The notes under the pieces were generated by a model. It worked only from the letters and a program-made list of their open reading frames with translations. It was not told where the DNA came from and made no database searches. The translations under genes were made by a program, and so were the position numbers. A DNA stretch of 64,000 nucleotides from Flavobacterium aerium. Its GTDB lineage: Bacteria > Bacteroidota > Bacteroidia > Flavobacteriales > Flavobacteriaceae. Positions 36,709 to 46,212 of this stretch are shown piece after piece (position 1 is the stretch's first letter; every line of letters starts with the position of its first letter). The stretch spans positions 248,001 through 312,000 of the forward strand of contig NZ_JARQWR010000005.1 of the NCBI RefSeq assembly GCF_030766725.1, written 5' to 3'.

Positions 36709-37648
36709 GTTCCAAAATTTGAGTCAGAATAGCCTGTGTTGCATACGTTCTGTTATTCGCTTGAGGAATTACTATAGAGGTTTCGCTATCCAATACCGCA
36801 TCACTGACAATCATGTTTCTTCTTACGGGTAAACAATGCATGAATTTTGCCTTGTTAGTCAATTCCATTTTTTCAGGAGTTACAGTCCAGTTTGGATCAC
36901 TAGAAATAATTTGCCCATATTCTTGATACGAACTCCAGTTTTTAGCATAAATAAAATCGGCTTTTGCAAAAGCTTCATCTTGATTATGCGTAATCGTAGC
37001 TCCTTTGGTAATTTCTGGATTCAGTTCATATCCTTCTGGATGTGCAATAACCAAATCTACATTTGATAATTTCATCATTTTTACAAAAGAATTGGGAACT
37101 GCATGCGGCAATGCTTTAGGATGTGGGGCCCATGTTAAAACCACCTTTGGTTTTCTCTTGGTTTTATATTCCTGAATAGTCAAAGCATCGGCAACCGCTT
37201 GTAAAGGATGCTCAGTTGCACCTTCTAAACTAATTACGGGTACTGAAGCATATTGTACAAAAGCACTAATGACCTGCTCTTCTTCATCCTTTTCTTTGTC
37301 GGTTAGAGTAGGAAAGCTTCTTATTGCAATAACATCACAATATTGAGAAACCACTTGAGCAGCTTCCTTAATATGTTCTGCCTTTCCACCATTCATGATA
37401 GCACCATCCTCAAACTCTAAACTCCAACCTTCTGTGTTGAGGTTCATGACCATCGAATGCATGCCTAAATTTGAAGCAGCTTTTTGAGTGCTTAATCTTG
37501 TTCTTAAGCTAGGATTAAAGAATAATAATCCTAGTGTTTTGTTCTTGCCTAATTCGGCATTATTATAAGGGTTTGATTTAATTTTTTTAGCCAGTAAAAT
37601 CAATTCCTCTAAATCTGTTATATCGTCTACAGAAGTGAATTTTTTCAT
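36698..37648 (-). CDS. argF': N-acylornithine carbamoyltransferase (ArgF' type)
   Basis: 316 residues, start at 37648 chosen over an upstream in-frame ATG at 37705 because it matches the family start MKKFTSV. The family converts N-acetyl- or N-succinylornithine to the citrulline derivative. The carbamoyl-phosphate loop reads FFNPSLRTR. Position 90 (in NGGKAEH) is Ala. In the N-succinylornithine enzyme of Bacteroides fragilis this place is Pro90 and in the N-acetylornithine enzyme of Xanthomonas it is Glu92, a residue reported to set specificity. Ala is small and uncharged, which favours the succinyl substrate; this is inference. Confidence 0.93.
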   Translation of the reverse strand: MKKFTSVDDITDLEELILLAKKIKSNPYNNAELGKNKTLGLLFFNPSLRTRLSTQKAASNLGMHSMVMNLNTEGWSLEFEDGAIMNGGKAEHIKEAAQVVSQYCDVIAIRSFPTLTDKEKDEEEQVISAFVQYASVPVISLEGATEHPLQAVADALTIQEYKTKRKPKVVLTWAPHPKALPHAVPNSFVKMMKLSNVDLVIAHPEGYELNPEITKGATITHNQDEAFAKADFIYAKNWSSYQEYGQIISSDPNWTVTPEKMELTNKAKFMHCLPVRRNMIVSDAVLDSETSIVIPQANNRTYATQAILTQILEHEN

Positions 37649-37658
37649 GATTTTAGTA

Positions 37659-38792
37659 TTATAATGTTTGTAAAGCGTTTTGTAATCCTTGGGCAAATTG
37701 GTCAATGTCCTTGTGTGTAATATTCAAGGGTGGCAAGATTCTCAAAAGATTTTTTTGAGAAGCACTTCCAGTGAAAATAAACTGTTCAAGGATTAATTTT
37801 TTTCGTAGTTCCGCGACATCAAAATCGAAAACCAGACCTAACATCAAACCACGACCTTTAATAGCCTTAATTCCAGGGATATTTTGCATTGCTTTGACGA
37901 AATACTCGTTTTGAATCATTACATTTTCCAAAATAGCTTCTTGTTCCATAATAGCCAAAACGGATAATGCTGCGGCGCAAGCCAAGTGATTTCCTCCAAA
38001 GGTTGTTCCTAGTAAACCAAAGGAAGCTTTGAATTTTGGATTGATTAATATTCCACCAATTGGAAATCCATTCCCCATTCCTTTTGCCATCGAAATAATA
38101 TCGGCTTGAATGCCATGATGCTGATGCGCAAAGAATTTACCAGATCTTCCATAACCACTTTGAATTTCATCTAGAATTAAAATTACGTTATGCTCGTGGC
38201 ATAATTTTTCCAATGCTTGAAAAAAGGCAGTAGTTCCTTGATCTAATCCGCCAACACCTTGTATACCTTCAATGATTACTGCGCAGATGTCACCTTTTTC
38301 AATTTCCTGTTTTACAGCGTCAATATCATTTAAAGGTAGAAACACAACGGGATGATTTGCATTAATTGGAGCAACGATAGAAGGATTATCCGTTACAGCA
38401 ACAGAAGCAGAAGTACGACCATGAAAGCTTTTGTTGAAACTAATTACTTTCGATTTTTGGGTATAAAATGAAGCGAGCTTTAATGCATTTTCATTGGCTT
38501 CAGCCCCTGAATTGCACAAGAAAAGACTATAATCTCCATAACCCGATTGTTGTGTGAGTTGTTTCGCTAATGCTTCTTGTAACGGATTTTGAATTGAATT
38601 GGAATAAAATCCAATTTTTTGTAATTGTTCTGTAACCGTTTTTACATAATCTGGATGGGAATGCCCTACAGAAATCACACCGTGACCGCCATAGAAATCC
38701 AGATAAGGTTGGTTGTTCTCGTCCCAAACGGTTGCTCCTAATGCTTTGGTTGGGGTAATATTATATATTGGGTAAACGTTGAATAAACTCAT
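37659..38792 (-). CDS. argD: N-acylornithine aminotransferase
   Basis: PLP-dependent class III aminotransferase, 377 residues. It has the PLP phosphate block LCNSGAEANENALKLA, the catalytic Asp in LILDEIQSG and the PLP-lysine in SMAKGMGNGFPIGG. It forms N-acylornithine from the acyl-glutamate semialdehyde. Ten nt separate it from the argF' start. The same enzyme may also serve lysine biosynthesis (N-succinyl-diaminopimelate aminotransferase), as is common for ArgD. Confidence 0.94.
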   Translation of the reverse strand: MSLFNVYPIYNITPTKALGATVWDENNQPYLDFYGGHGVISVGHSHPDYVKTVTEQLQKIGFYSNSIQNPLQEALAKQLTQQSGYGDYSLFLCNSGAEANENALKLASFYTQKSKVISFNKSFHGRTSASVAVTDNPSIVAPINANHPVVFLPLNDIDAVKQEIEKGDICAVIIEGIQGVGGLDQGTTAFFQALEKLCHEHNVILILDEIQSGYGRSGKFFAHQHHGIQADIISMAKGMGNGFPIGGILINPKFKASFGLLGTTFGGNHLACAAALSVLAIMEQEAILENVMIQNEYFVKAMQNIPGIKAIKGRGLMLGLVFDFDVAELRKKLILEQFIFTGSASQKNLLRILPPLNITHKDIDQFAQGLQNALQTL

Positions 38793-38803
38793 TTTTTTAT
38801 TTT

Positions 38804-39781
38804 TTAAAAACCTCCTGGTTTTAGTTGTAAACCTTCTTTTTCTTCTAAACCAAACATCAAATTCATATTTTGAATCGCTTGTCCAGATGCTCCTTTAATC
38901 AGATTATCAATGATAGATGTGATTAAAAGTTGATCTCCAGATTTTACCAAACTGATAATACATTTGTTGGTTTGAACTACTTGTTTCAAATGGATATCTG
39001 CTGTGGTAACCGTTACAAAAGGATGATTTTGATAATACGATTGGTAGATTTCAAGAATGTCTTCTATATTCTGATTCACTTTTGTGTATAAGGTTGCGAA
39101 AATTCCTCTTGAAAAATCACCTCTATTAGGAATAAACAGTAATTCGTCCGTATAATTCTCTTGCAATTGCACTACACTTTGATTGATTTCATCCAAATGT
39201 TGGTGTGAAAATGCTTTATAATGGGACATATTACTAGCTCTCCAGCTATGATGAGTTGTTGCTACTGGTTGCACACCAGCTCCTGTACTTCCTGTTACGG
39301 CATTAATGTGCACTGCTTCTGTAAGCTTTTGTTGCGCTGCTAAAGGCAATAATGCCAGTTGAATAGCTGTAGCAAAACAACCTGGATTGGCAATGTAATT
39401 GGCTTTCTGAATAGCTGTTTTATTCAATTCAGGTAATCCATATACAAAAGGTTTTCCTTGAAATTCAGCCTCTTTTTGCAATCTGAAATCATTACTCAAA
39501 TCGATGATTCGGGTATGGGATTCAAAAGTGTTTTCGGAAAGAAATGTTTTCGATTTTCCATGGCCTAAGCAGAGAAATACAACATTCACTTGTGGATTGA
39601 TTTGCCCGGTGAAATCTAATTCCAAATCACCCAGTACATCTTGATGTACCGAAGCAATTGATTTTCCGGCATTCGTTGTACTGTACACAAAATCAATGGT
39701 TACTTTACTATGGTGCATCAATATTCTGATTAATTCACCGGCAGTATATCCAGAACCGCCTATTATTCCAACTTTAATCAT
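38804..39781 (-). CDS. argC: N-acyl-gamma-glutamyl-phosphate reductase
   Basis: NADPH-dependent reductase, 325 residues. The Rossmann motif is GGSGYTAGEL and the active-site Cys is in IANPGCFATA. The catalytic His region AFSHQHLDEI is also present. It overlaps argG by 8 nt, so both are translated from one message. Length and motifs fit the ArgC type common in Bacteroidota. Confidence 0.95.
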   Translation of the reverse strand: MIKVGIIGGSGYTAGELIRILMHHSKVTIDFVYSTTNAGKSIASVHQDVLGDLELDFTGQINPQVNVVFLCLGHGKSKTFLSENTFESHTRIIDLSNDFRLQKEAEFQGKPFVYGLPELNKTAIQKANYIANPGCFATAIQLALLPLAAQQKLTEAVHINAVTGSTGAGVQPVATTHHSWRASNMSHYKAFSHQHLDEINQSVVQLQENYTDELLFIPNRGDFSRGIFATLYTKVNQNIEDILEIYQSYYQNHPFVTVTTADIHLKQVVQTNKCIISLVKSGDQLLITSIIDNLIKGASGQAIQNMNLMFGLEEKEGLQLKPGGF

Positions 39782-40967
39782 AACTCAATTGGTTTACAGA
39801 TGAATATATTGTTTGTGCATTCCCTAGTATTTTTATAAAACCTTTGGCATCATCTGAAGTCCAAGCATTGTTCATTTCACCATATTGACCAAAAGTAGTA
39901 TTCATTAAATCGTGTGCCGATTCAATTCCTTCTAATGAAAAATGATAAGGTTTTAAACATACTGTGACACTTCCTGTTACGGTTGCTTGTGTATCGGCTA
40001 GGAATGTTTCAATGTTTCTCATTACCGGATCTAAAAACTGCCCTTCATGGAATAACATTCCATACCAGTTGCCCAATTGTTCTTTCCAGTATTGTTGCCA
40101 TTTGGTCAATACATGTTTTTCTAACAAGTGGTGTGCTTTTATAATAATGATTGGTGCTGCGGCTTCAAAACCTACTCTTCCTTTAATTCCAATAATAGTA
40201 TCACCTACGTGAATATCTCTACCAATTGCATAAGCACTGGCCAATTCTTCTAAAGCAACAATGTTTTGTGTAGGATTATTTTTGGTATCGTTTAATCCCA
40301 CTAATTCTCCTTTTTCAAAGTGTAATACTACTTTTTGAGGTTCTTGTACTTTCAATTGTGATGGATAGGCTTCTTCCGGCAAGGATAGGTGAGAAGTCAA
40401 TGTTTCTTTTCCACCTACGCTAGTTCCCCAAATTCCTTTGTTAATTGAATATTGTGCTTTCTCCCAAGAATAGGATACGCCATGACCTTGTAAATAGGTA
40501 ACTTCTTCTTGTCTGGATAATTTTAAATCTCTAATCGGTGTAATGATTTCGATTTCAGGAGCTATCGTTTGGAAAATTAAATCAAAACGAATTTGATCGT
40601 TTCCTGCTCCAGTACTTCCATGTGCGATAGCATCGGCGCCAATTTTCTTAGCATATTTAATGGCTTCAATAGCCTGAAAAACTCTCTCTGCACTTACGGA
40701 TAATGGATAAGTGTTATTTTTTAAGACATTACCAAAAACCAAGTATTTAATGGCTTTTTCATAGTAATGATCTACAATATCAATGTTTAAATGCTGACTG
40801 CTTCCCAATTCATAGGCTCTGTCTTCTATGGCAGATAACTCGTTGACATCAAAACCTCCTGTATTGATTAATACAGTGTGTACTTCACAATTTTTCTCAT
40901 GGATTAAATATTTAAGGCAATAAGATGTATCTAATCCTCCACTGTATGCTAAAACTACTTTTTTCAT
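39774..40967 (-). CDS. argG: Argininosuccinate synthase
   Basis: ATP-dependent condensation of citrulline and aspartate, 397 residues. The N-terminal PP-loop motif AYSGGLDTSYCL (residues 8-19), the HGSTGAGNDQIRF block and the IKGRVGFEAAAP region all match ArgG. It overlaps argC by 8 nt and is preceded by the N-acyltransferase gene with a 3-nt gap, giving an eight-gene arginine operon. Confidence 0.96.
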   Translation of the reverse strand: MKKVVLAYSGGLDTSYCLKYLIHEKNCEVHTVLINTGGFDVNELSAIEDRAYELGSSQHLNIDIVDHYYEKAIKYLVFGNVLKNNTYPLSVSAERVFQAIEAIKYAKKIGADAIAHGSTGAGNDQIRFDLIFQTIAPEIEIITPIRDLKLSRQEEVTYLQGHGVSYSWEKAQYSINKGIWGTSVGGKETLTSHLSLPEEAYPSQLKVQEPQKVVLHFEKGELVGLNDTKNNPTQNIVALEELASAYAIGRDIHVGDTIIGIKGRVGFEAAAPIIIIKAHHLLEKHVLTKWQQYWKEQLGNWYGMLFHEGQFLDPVMRNIETFLADTQATVTGSVTVCLKPYHFSLEGIESAHDLMNTTFGQYGEMNNAWTSDDAKGFIKILGNAQTIYSSVNQLSYD

Positions 40968-40970
40968 GGT

Positions 40971-41603
40971 TTAAATTTTTTCTTTTTTTAAGAATAGTGC
41001 TTGTTTGATGTTTTTTAGTCTGCCCAGCACTTTTTTATTAAAGGTGTATTCTTCGTTGATTAATTCTTCTATCTTTTGTTTCGGGTCATATAGCATCCCG
41101 GTACAAAGGCACATTTTGTTTTCCTTACGCTGTAAAATATCGAAATTCGTACACGTTTTACAACCTGCCCAAAAGCTTGGATCGGCTGTTAACTCTGAAA
41201 ATGGAACGGGGCGATATCCTAAATCTGAATTGATTTTCATGACCGCTAAACCAGTGGTAATTCCAAAGATTTTAGCATTAGGATATTTTTGTTGCGAATA
41301 GTTGAAAACATACGTTTTGATCTTTTTGGCAAGACCTAAATGTCTGTAATCAGGATGTACAATGAGTCCAGAATGGGCTACAAATTGTCCATGCTGCCAG
41401 CTTTCGATATAACAAAAACCAGCAAAGTTTCCATTCTCCAGAGCAATAATAGCTTCCTTGTTTACCATTTTTTTAATGACATATTCAGGCGTTCTTTTAG
41501 CTATTCCAGTTCCTCTTAAAAGAGCCGAAGCTTCAATTGTATCGCATATTTCTTGCGCATATTTATAATGCTCTTCCTGAGCAATAATAATGGCTACATT
41601 CAT
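40971..41603 (-). CDS. GNAT N-acyltransferase, probable N-acylglutamate synthase
   Basis: 210 residues of the GNAT fold: the acyl-CoA binding motif is HPDYRHLGLAKKI, preceded by beta strands (GNFAGFCYIES). A C-terminal cysteine-rich block (WAGCKTCTNF and KMCLCTGM) is unusual and could bind a metal. It is the first gene of the arginine operon, and no other ArgA/ArgJ-type gene is visible here. Bacteroidota operons of the same order start with a GNAT that probably supplies N-acylglutamate. The acyl donor (acetyl- or succinyl-CoA) is not determined; succinyl-CoA fits the ArgF' Ala90 reading. Confidence 0.8.
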   Translation of the reverse strand: MNVAIIIAQEEHYKYAQEICDTIEASALLRGTGIAKRTPEYVIKKMVNKEAIIALENGNFAGFCYIESWQHGQFVAHSGLIVHPDYRHLGLAKKIKTYVFNYSQQKYPNAKIFGITTGLAVMKINSDLGYRPVPFSELTADPSFWAGCKTCTNFDILQRKENKMCLCTGMLYDPKQKIEELINEEYTFNKKVLGRLKNIKQALFLKKEKI

Positions 41604-41851
41604 TTCAAAATGTACGTATTAAGTTAAATAATAGGGGATTGAAAACAATAGTGCGAAGGCTGAAGCAGGACGCACCCGCTTCAAAAAAGTATAATTATAG
41701 ACCGTTATGGCCGCGAAGTAAATACGCAGTATAATGCTAATTGTAGTGTTGAAAATGTATAATTAGGCTGTAATAATCCTAAAGAGATTGTTGATAATTC
41801 CAAAATGTGAAATTGTAAAAAATGAATAAACAGACGAAATCCTGGGTGGTA
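41604..41851 (-). promoter_or_regulatory. Arginine operon leader RNA, structured part
   Basis: This 248-nt non-coding stretch lies between the leader peptide and the N-acyltransferase start. On the RNA sense strand it holds a stem-loop GAAGCGGG-TGCGT-CCTGCTTC (about 41661-41681) that competes with a second pairing GTGCG/CGCAC. Upstream, ACGGACAATC in the leader peptide region can pair with GATT..GTCTGT (near 41831-41842), followed by a T-rich stretch. These could be the parts of an attenuator, but I did not compute energies. The remaining intergenic sequence beyond the promoter to 42057 shows no gene. Confidence 0.4.
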
Positions 41852-41938
41852 CTATAGTGATAGTGACCGCACTGACCGTGAAGAAACGGTTGCGATTGTC
41901 CGTAGAGTAGAAGTTGTATGTAACTTTTTAGTATTCAT
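41852..41938 (-). CDS. Candidate arginine leader peptide (28 aa)
   Basis: An ATG at 41938 opens a 28-codon frame ending in TAG (41852-41854). It begins MNTKKLHTTSTL and contains arginine at positions 13, 21 and 24, all encoded by CGG, a codon that should be rare in this AT-rich genome. It lies about 250 nt upstream of the first structural gene of the arginine operon and directly below the operon promoter, with perhaps only 2 nt of untranslated leader. Ribosome stalling at CGG codons could couple arginine supply to operon expression. This is a hypothesis; no terminator is obvious enough to prove attenuation. Confidence 0.45.
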   Translation of the reverse strand: MNTKKLHTTSTLRTIATVSSRSVRSLSL

Positions 41939-41943
41939 TGGTG

Positions 41944-41973
41944 CAAATGTATACATTTTTACAATATACCAAA
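41944..41973 (-). promoter_or_regulatory. Arginine operon promoter (Bacteroidota type)
   Basis: On the minus strand TTTG (41970-41973), an 18-nt spacer and TACATTTG (41944-41951), matching the TTTG/TAnnTTTG consensus of Bacteroidota. The predicted transcription start is close to 41940, two bases before the leader-peptide ATG. Confidence 0.7.
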
Positions 41974-42057
41974 GTTAAAATAAAAATAATTTTATTTAGG
42001 CTCAAAAAGAGTTGTATGTGTAGAGTTAATGTGTTGATTAGTATTGTTTTGAAGAAT

Positions 42058-42093
42058 AAAAAAACGGATTTGAAGAATAGCTTCAAATCCGTT
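42058..42093 (-). terminator. Terminator of the TPR-like lipoprotein gene
   Basis: A 13-bp stem AACGGATTTGAAG / CTTCAAATCCGTT with a 5-nt loop, followed by seven T on the minus strand. Confidence 0.88.
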
Positions 42094-42126
42094 AATATGT
42101 ATATTTAATTTAAAAAGTATTCCTTT

Positions 42127-43308
42127 TTACCTGAACTTATTCTGGGTAATGATGCTTTTTAACTTCGATTTCAAATCTTCTCCGGTATCAAAAACCATTT
42201 GCTCATTGCTTGGAAACAACATTGGTTTTCGAGTGAAATTACCATAATAATTATCATCAATAGCTCTGCGATCTCCTTTGTAATTAGCATAAATGTTTTG
42301 GAAAACAAACTCACTTGTTATAGGGAAAGATTGTATTAACTGATTGCTCTTATAATCTACATAATCCACTTTTGCAACTACTTGACATGATTTGAATTGC
42401 GTGAATTCATAGACATCGATTTTTACATCTCTAAGAACATCTACTTTTACAATATTACCTTTATCATCACGCACCGGTTTTCCATTGCGATCTAATAAGT
42501 CTTTTGTACCATCTTTAATTTGTCTTTCACGGATAAATTGTTTCTCTCTAATTTGCTCTGGAGAGATACTGATTTGTCTGAAATTAACAATCATACCATA
42601 ATCGTAGTTAATCCCTTTTTGTTTACTACTGTGGTAAACCGTCCATTTGTCGTCTAATCCGTACGTATCAAAATTTAATAAATCATTTTGTAAACGAATC
42701 GGAATCACCATATTCGTTTCATTGGATGTACTTACTTGAACAAAATCAGTTCCTTTGAAACGAGCTTCATCCATCAAGCTATGGACATCTTTGTAGTTTG
42801 GATTGATGTTTTCAATATAAGTAAGATCATCAAAAGCCTGACGAGCATCCATCTTGTTTTTGGACAATGTTAGCAATTTCACCGCATTATTGTATAAATA
42901 TTTCGATAATGCATTTTTGTATTCAATAATTTGATTAGAGTAATCACTAAAAGGGAAAATAGCATTTCGACCTTCTTTCATTAAGTATAAAGGAAGTATT
43001 GGTCTGATTCTTTCCTGTCTGTTGTTTAGCAACATATAAGTATTGTACAGACGTTCTATGTTTGCCGGGTTCTTATCTTTTTCAAGCATCGAAATATCGC
43101 GTTTATCACGATCTATTGCTTTTGCATAAGCTTCTTCTAACAGATAAATATAGTCTTGTTTTCCCTTACTGGTTTTGTTAGAGCGAAGATTATCGACTGC
43201 TTTGTCTATTGCGCCATCGTAATCACCATTACTCAACATGGTTTGTGTTTTTTTTACACCACACGATGCAAAGCATACAATAGTAAAAAGGAGTATAAGT
43301 TTTTTCAT
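42127..43308 (-). CDS. Lipoprotein with helical (TPR-like) N-terminal half
   Basis: 393 residues from the start at 43308, chosen because it gives a clean lipoprotein signal (MKKLILLFTIVCFASCG). After the lipidated Cys come helical repeats reminiscent of TPR (NGDYDGAIDKAVDNLR, then YIYLLEEAYAKAI), then a beta-rich C-terminal half (KSCQVVAKVDYVDYKS). The combination is common among Bacteroidota envelope proteins and no function is known. A -7 promoter element TACATTTG lies just upstream of the start. The gene ends in its own terminator. Confidence 0.75.
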   Translation of the reverse strand: MKKLILLFTIVCFASCGVKKTQTMLSNGDYDGAIDKAVDNLRSNKTSKGKQDYIYLLEEAYAKAIDRDKRDISMLEKDKNPANIERLYNTYMLLNNRQERIRPILPLYLMKEGRNAIFPFSDYSNQIIEYKNALSKYLYNNAVKLLTLSKNKMDARQAFDDLTYIENINPNYKDVHSLMDEARFKGTDFVQVSTSNETNMVIPIRLQNDLLNFDTYGLDDKWTVYHSSKQKGINYDYGMIVNFRQISISPEQIREKQFIRERQIKDGTKDLLDRNGKPVRDDKGNIVKVDVLRDVKIDVYEFTQFKSCQVVAKVDYVDYKSNQLIQSFPITSEFVFQNIYANYKGDRRAIDDNYYGNFTRKPMLFPSNEQMVFDTGEDLKSKLKSIITQNKFR

Positions 43309-43417
43309 TATCTGAATTTTTTTGAGCAAATGTAAAAAAATATAAGACTACTTGATGAGCCTTAGTACAAATTGTTAAATCTGCGGTTACTATGTTTCGG
43401 ATAACAAATAATGAGCC

Positions 43418-43445
43418 AAAAAAAAGCGCCCTTGGGAGGCGCTTT
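43418..43445 (-). terminator. Terminator of fumarylacetoacetase gene
   Basis: An 8-bp stem AAAGCGCC / GGCGCTTT with a 7-nt loop and eight T on the minus strand, directly after the fah stop codon region. Confidence 0.85.
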
Positions 43446-43453
43446 AAATTATT

Positions 43454-44737
43454 TTATTTTTTAGTGAATGGCGGAAGAAGTTTGCTAGAAACTTCACCGA
43501 AACCTAATCGTATAGTATCGTTTTCACAATAACCTTTCATGGTCACTGTATCTCCGTCATTGATGAATTTACGTTCTGTACCATCATTCAATTGGATTGG
43601 ATTTTTTCCACCCCATGATAGTTCTAACATTGATCCATATGAATCTGGAGTAGGACCAGAGATTGTACCAGATCCCATCATATCACCAGAATTAACGCGA
43701 CATCCGTTTACGGTGTGGTGTGCTAATTGCTGACTCATATTCCAATACATGTATTTGAAATTTGAGTTTGAAACTACAGTAGCTTCTCCATCTTCCGGAG
43801 TAATGGCTACTTGTAAGTTAATATCAAAAGAACGATCTCCATCTATTTGTAAGTAAGGTAATGGTTGTGGTTCTTGTTTAGGGCCTTTAGTTCTAAAAGG
43901 TTCTAGTGCATCCATGGTTACAATCCATGGTGAGATAGAAGAAGCAAAGTTTTTAGCTAAGAAGGGTCCTAGTGGAACATATTCCCATTTTTGAATATCA
44001 CGGGCACTCCAGTCATTGAATAAAACCATACCAAAGATGTAATCTTCTGCTTCCTCTACAGGAATAGGTTCTCCCATTACATTAGCATCCGTTGTGATGA
44101 AGGCCATTTCAAGTTCAAAATCTACTAATTTTGATGGACCGAATATAGGCGTAGTTTCACCATTTGGCAAAGTTTGTCCCATAGGTCTGTGAATTGGAAT
44201 TCCAGAAGGAATAATAGTAGAAGATCTACCATGGTATCCTACAGGAATGTGTAACCAGTTTGGCAATAATGCATTTTCTGGATCACGGAACATAAGTCCT
44301 GCATTAGTAGCATGTTCTTTACTGGAGTAAAAATCAGTATAATCACCAATTAGTACAGGTAATTGCATTTCTACATCTTCGATTTTGAAAATTACAATTT
44401 CGCGATGTTCTGTATTATCTCTTAGAGAAGCATTCTCTGCATCAAAAATTTCGGCAATTCGATTACGAACTAAACGCCATGTTTTTTTTCCGTCTGAGAT
44501 AAAATCATTTAAAGTGTCTTGAAGGAACATATCATCGGTAAGTTCAATTCCTTCAAAGTAGTTCATTTGTTGTAATGCTCCCATGTCGATGGCGAAATCT
44601 CCAATTCGAGTACCAATGGTTACTACATCATCTTTGGTGATGAATACACCAAACGGAATGTTTTGAATTGGGAAGTCACTATTTTTTGGTACCGCTAACC
44701 AAGATTTTCTATGAGGATCATTTGCTGTGATGGGCAT
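43454..44737 (-). CDS. fahA: Fumarylacetoacetase
   Basis: Hydrolyses fumarylacetoacetate to fumarate and acetoacetate, the last step of tyrosine/phenylalanine catabolism. The 427 residues have the N-terminal SH3-like domain and the C-terminal metal-binding mixed fold, with HVGYHGR-like ([12 protein letters not shown]), [26 protein letters not shown] and the GSGTISGP block. These match the family. A full TTTG/TATATTTG promoter lies upstream. No other tyrosine-catabolic gene is in the window. Confidence 0.95.
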   Translation of the reverse strand: MPITANDPHRKSWLAVPKNSDFPIQNIPFGVFITKDDVVTIGTRIGDFAIDMGALQQMNYFEGIELTDDMFLQDTLNDFISDGKKTWRLVRNRIAEIFDAENASLRDNTEHREIVIFKIEDVEMQLPVLIGDYTDFYSSKEHATNAGLMFRDPENALLPNWLHIPVGYHGRSSTIIPSGIPIHRPMGQTLPNGETTPIFGPSKLVDFELEMAFITTDANVMGEPIPVEEAEDYIFGMVLFNDWSARDIQKWEYVPLGPFLAKNFASSISPWIVTMDALEPFRTKGPKQEPQPLPYLQIDGDRSFDINLQVAITPEDGEATVVSNSNFKYMYWNMSQQLAHHTVNGCRVNSGDMMGSGTISGPTPDSYGSMLELSWGGKNPIQLNDGTERKFINDGDTVTMKGYCENDTIRLGFGEVSSKLLPPFTKK

Positions 44738-44773
44738 ACTATATGTTTATTTGTTTGTTGAAAATTCAGTTAT

Positions 44774-44804
44774 CAAATATATTATTATCTGCCATTTTAA
44801 CAAA
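44774..44804 (-). promoter_or_regulatory. fah promoter (Bacteroidota type)
   Basis: TTTG (44801-44804 on the minus strand), a 19-nt spacer and TATATTTG (44774-44781), an exact match to the TTTG-N19-TAnnTTTG consensus, about 37 nt upstream of the fah start codon. Confidence 0.75.
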
Positions 44805-44847
44805 CGATTTTTGTATTTTTGGAATCAATTTAACGAAATATTATCAA

Positions 44848-46122
44848 ATGCAACGCGACGAACAAATTTTTGACTTGATTCTTGAAGAACAAGATAGACA
44901 AATTCACGGATTGGAATTGATTGCTTCAGAGAATTTTGTAAGTGACCAAGTAATGGAAGCCGCTGGTTCGGTTTTAACTAACAAATATGCTGAAGGATAT
45001 CCAGGAAAAAGATATTATGGTGGATGTGAAGTAGTAGATGTTATTGAACAATTAGCTATTGACAGAGCCAAAGCTTTATTTGGTGCTGAATATGTAAATG
45101 TACAACCTCACTCAGGTTCACAAGCCAATACAGCTGTATTTCAAGCTTGTTTGAAACCAGGAGATAAAATATTAGGTTTCGATTTGTCACATGGTGGACA
45201 CTTAACGCATGGTTCTCCAGTGAACTTTTCTGGAAAATTGTATAACCCAGTATTTTATGGTGTTGAACAAGAAACAGGATTATTGAACTATGATAAAATA
45301 CAAGAGATTGCAACAAAAGAACGTCCACAAGTAATTATTGCGGGTGCTTCAGCTTATTCTCGTGATATGGATTTTGCACGTTTCAGAGTGATTGCCGATA
45401 GTGTTGACGCTTTATTAATTGCCGATATTTCTCATCCTGCTGGTTTAATTGCAAAAGGATTATTGAACGATCCAATTCCACATTGTCATATAGTTACTAC
45501 TACAACACATAAAACATTACGTGGACCTCGTGGAGGAATCATTATGATGGGGAAAGATTTCGAAAATCCATTTGGTCTTAAAACACCTAAAGGAGAAATC
45601 AGAATGATGTCTGCATTATTAGATTCAGCAGTATTCCCAGGAACACAAGGTGGACCATTAGAGCATATTATTGCAGCAAAAGCAGTTGCTTTTGGTGAAG
45701 CTTTGCAAGATGAATTTTTCACATATGCAATGCAGGTGAAGAAAAATGCTGCGGCTATGGCGGCTTCTTTTGTGAAGAGAGGTTACAATATTATTTCTGG
45801 CGGAACAGACAATCATATGATGTTGATTGACCTTAGAAATAAAAATATTTCAGGTAAAGAAGCTGAAAATGCTTTAGTGAAAGCTGAAATTACAGTCAAT
45901 AAAAACATGGTTCCATTTGATGATAAATCACCATTTGTAACTTCAGGGATCCGTATTGGAACTCCTGCTATCACCACCAGAGGTTTAGTAGAAGCAGATA
46001 TGGAAACAATTGTAGCTTTAATTGATGAAGTTATTGTAGATCATACGAATGAAGAAGTAATAGAATCTGTTGCAGATCGTGTAAATGATATGATGGGTGA
46101 CCGTCCTATTTTTGTATTCTAA
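44848..46122 (+). CDS. glyA: Serine hydroxymethyltransferase
   Basis: PLP enzyme converting serine and tetrahydrofolate to glycine and methylene-THF. The start at 44848 gives 424 residues ([16 protein letters not shown]); the open frame continues upstream to an ATG at 44743 that adds an atypical hydrophobic stretch. Key parts: LIASENFVS, the GKRYYGG tetramer/folate loop, [15 protein letters not shown], and the PLP-lysine [11 protein letters not shown]. All are canonical. Divergent from fah, ending in a strong terminator. Confidence 0.97.
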   Translation: MQRDEQIFDLILEEQDRQIHGLELIASENFVSDQVMEAAGSVLTNKYAEGYPGKRYYGGCEVVDVIEQLAIDRAKALFGAEYVNVQPHSGSQANTAVFQACLKPGDKILGFDLSHGGHLTHGSPVNFSGKLYNPVFYGVEQETGLLNYDKIQEIATKERPQVIIAGASAYSRDMDFARFRVIADSVDALLIADISHPAGLIAKGLLNDPIPHCHIVTTTTHKTLRGPRGGIIMMGKDFENPFGLKTPKGEIRMMSALLDSAVFPGTQGGPLEHIIAAKAVAFGEALQDEFFTYAMQVKKNAAAMAASFVKRGYNIISGGTDNHMMLIDLRNKNISGKEAENALVKAEITVNKNMVPFDDKSPFVTSGIRIGTPAITTRGLVEADMETIVALIDEVIVDHTNEEVIESVADRVNDMMGDRPIFVF

Positions 46123-46144
46123 GCAATAGTTTACCTTATATAGT

Positions 46145-46174
46145 AAGCCCTTACGTGATGTAAGGGCTTTTTTT
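46145..46174 (+). terminator. glyA terminator
   Basis: A 10-bp stem AAGCCCTTAC / GTAAGGGCTT with a 5-nt loop followed by seven T. Confidence 0.9.
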
Positions 46175-46212
46175 GTATCCATTTTAAAATGTTAATTATT
46201 TGTTAATTAAAG

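Noticed and set aside
41604..41851. Known amino-acid or cofactor riboswitch in the arginine leader
   Set aside because: I recognise no conserved riboswitch core; the leader-peptide reading fits better though it is unproven.
44743..44847. Longer N terminus of glyA
   Set aside because: The added 35 residues are hydrophobic and unlike the family; it also overlaps the fah promoter.
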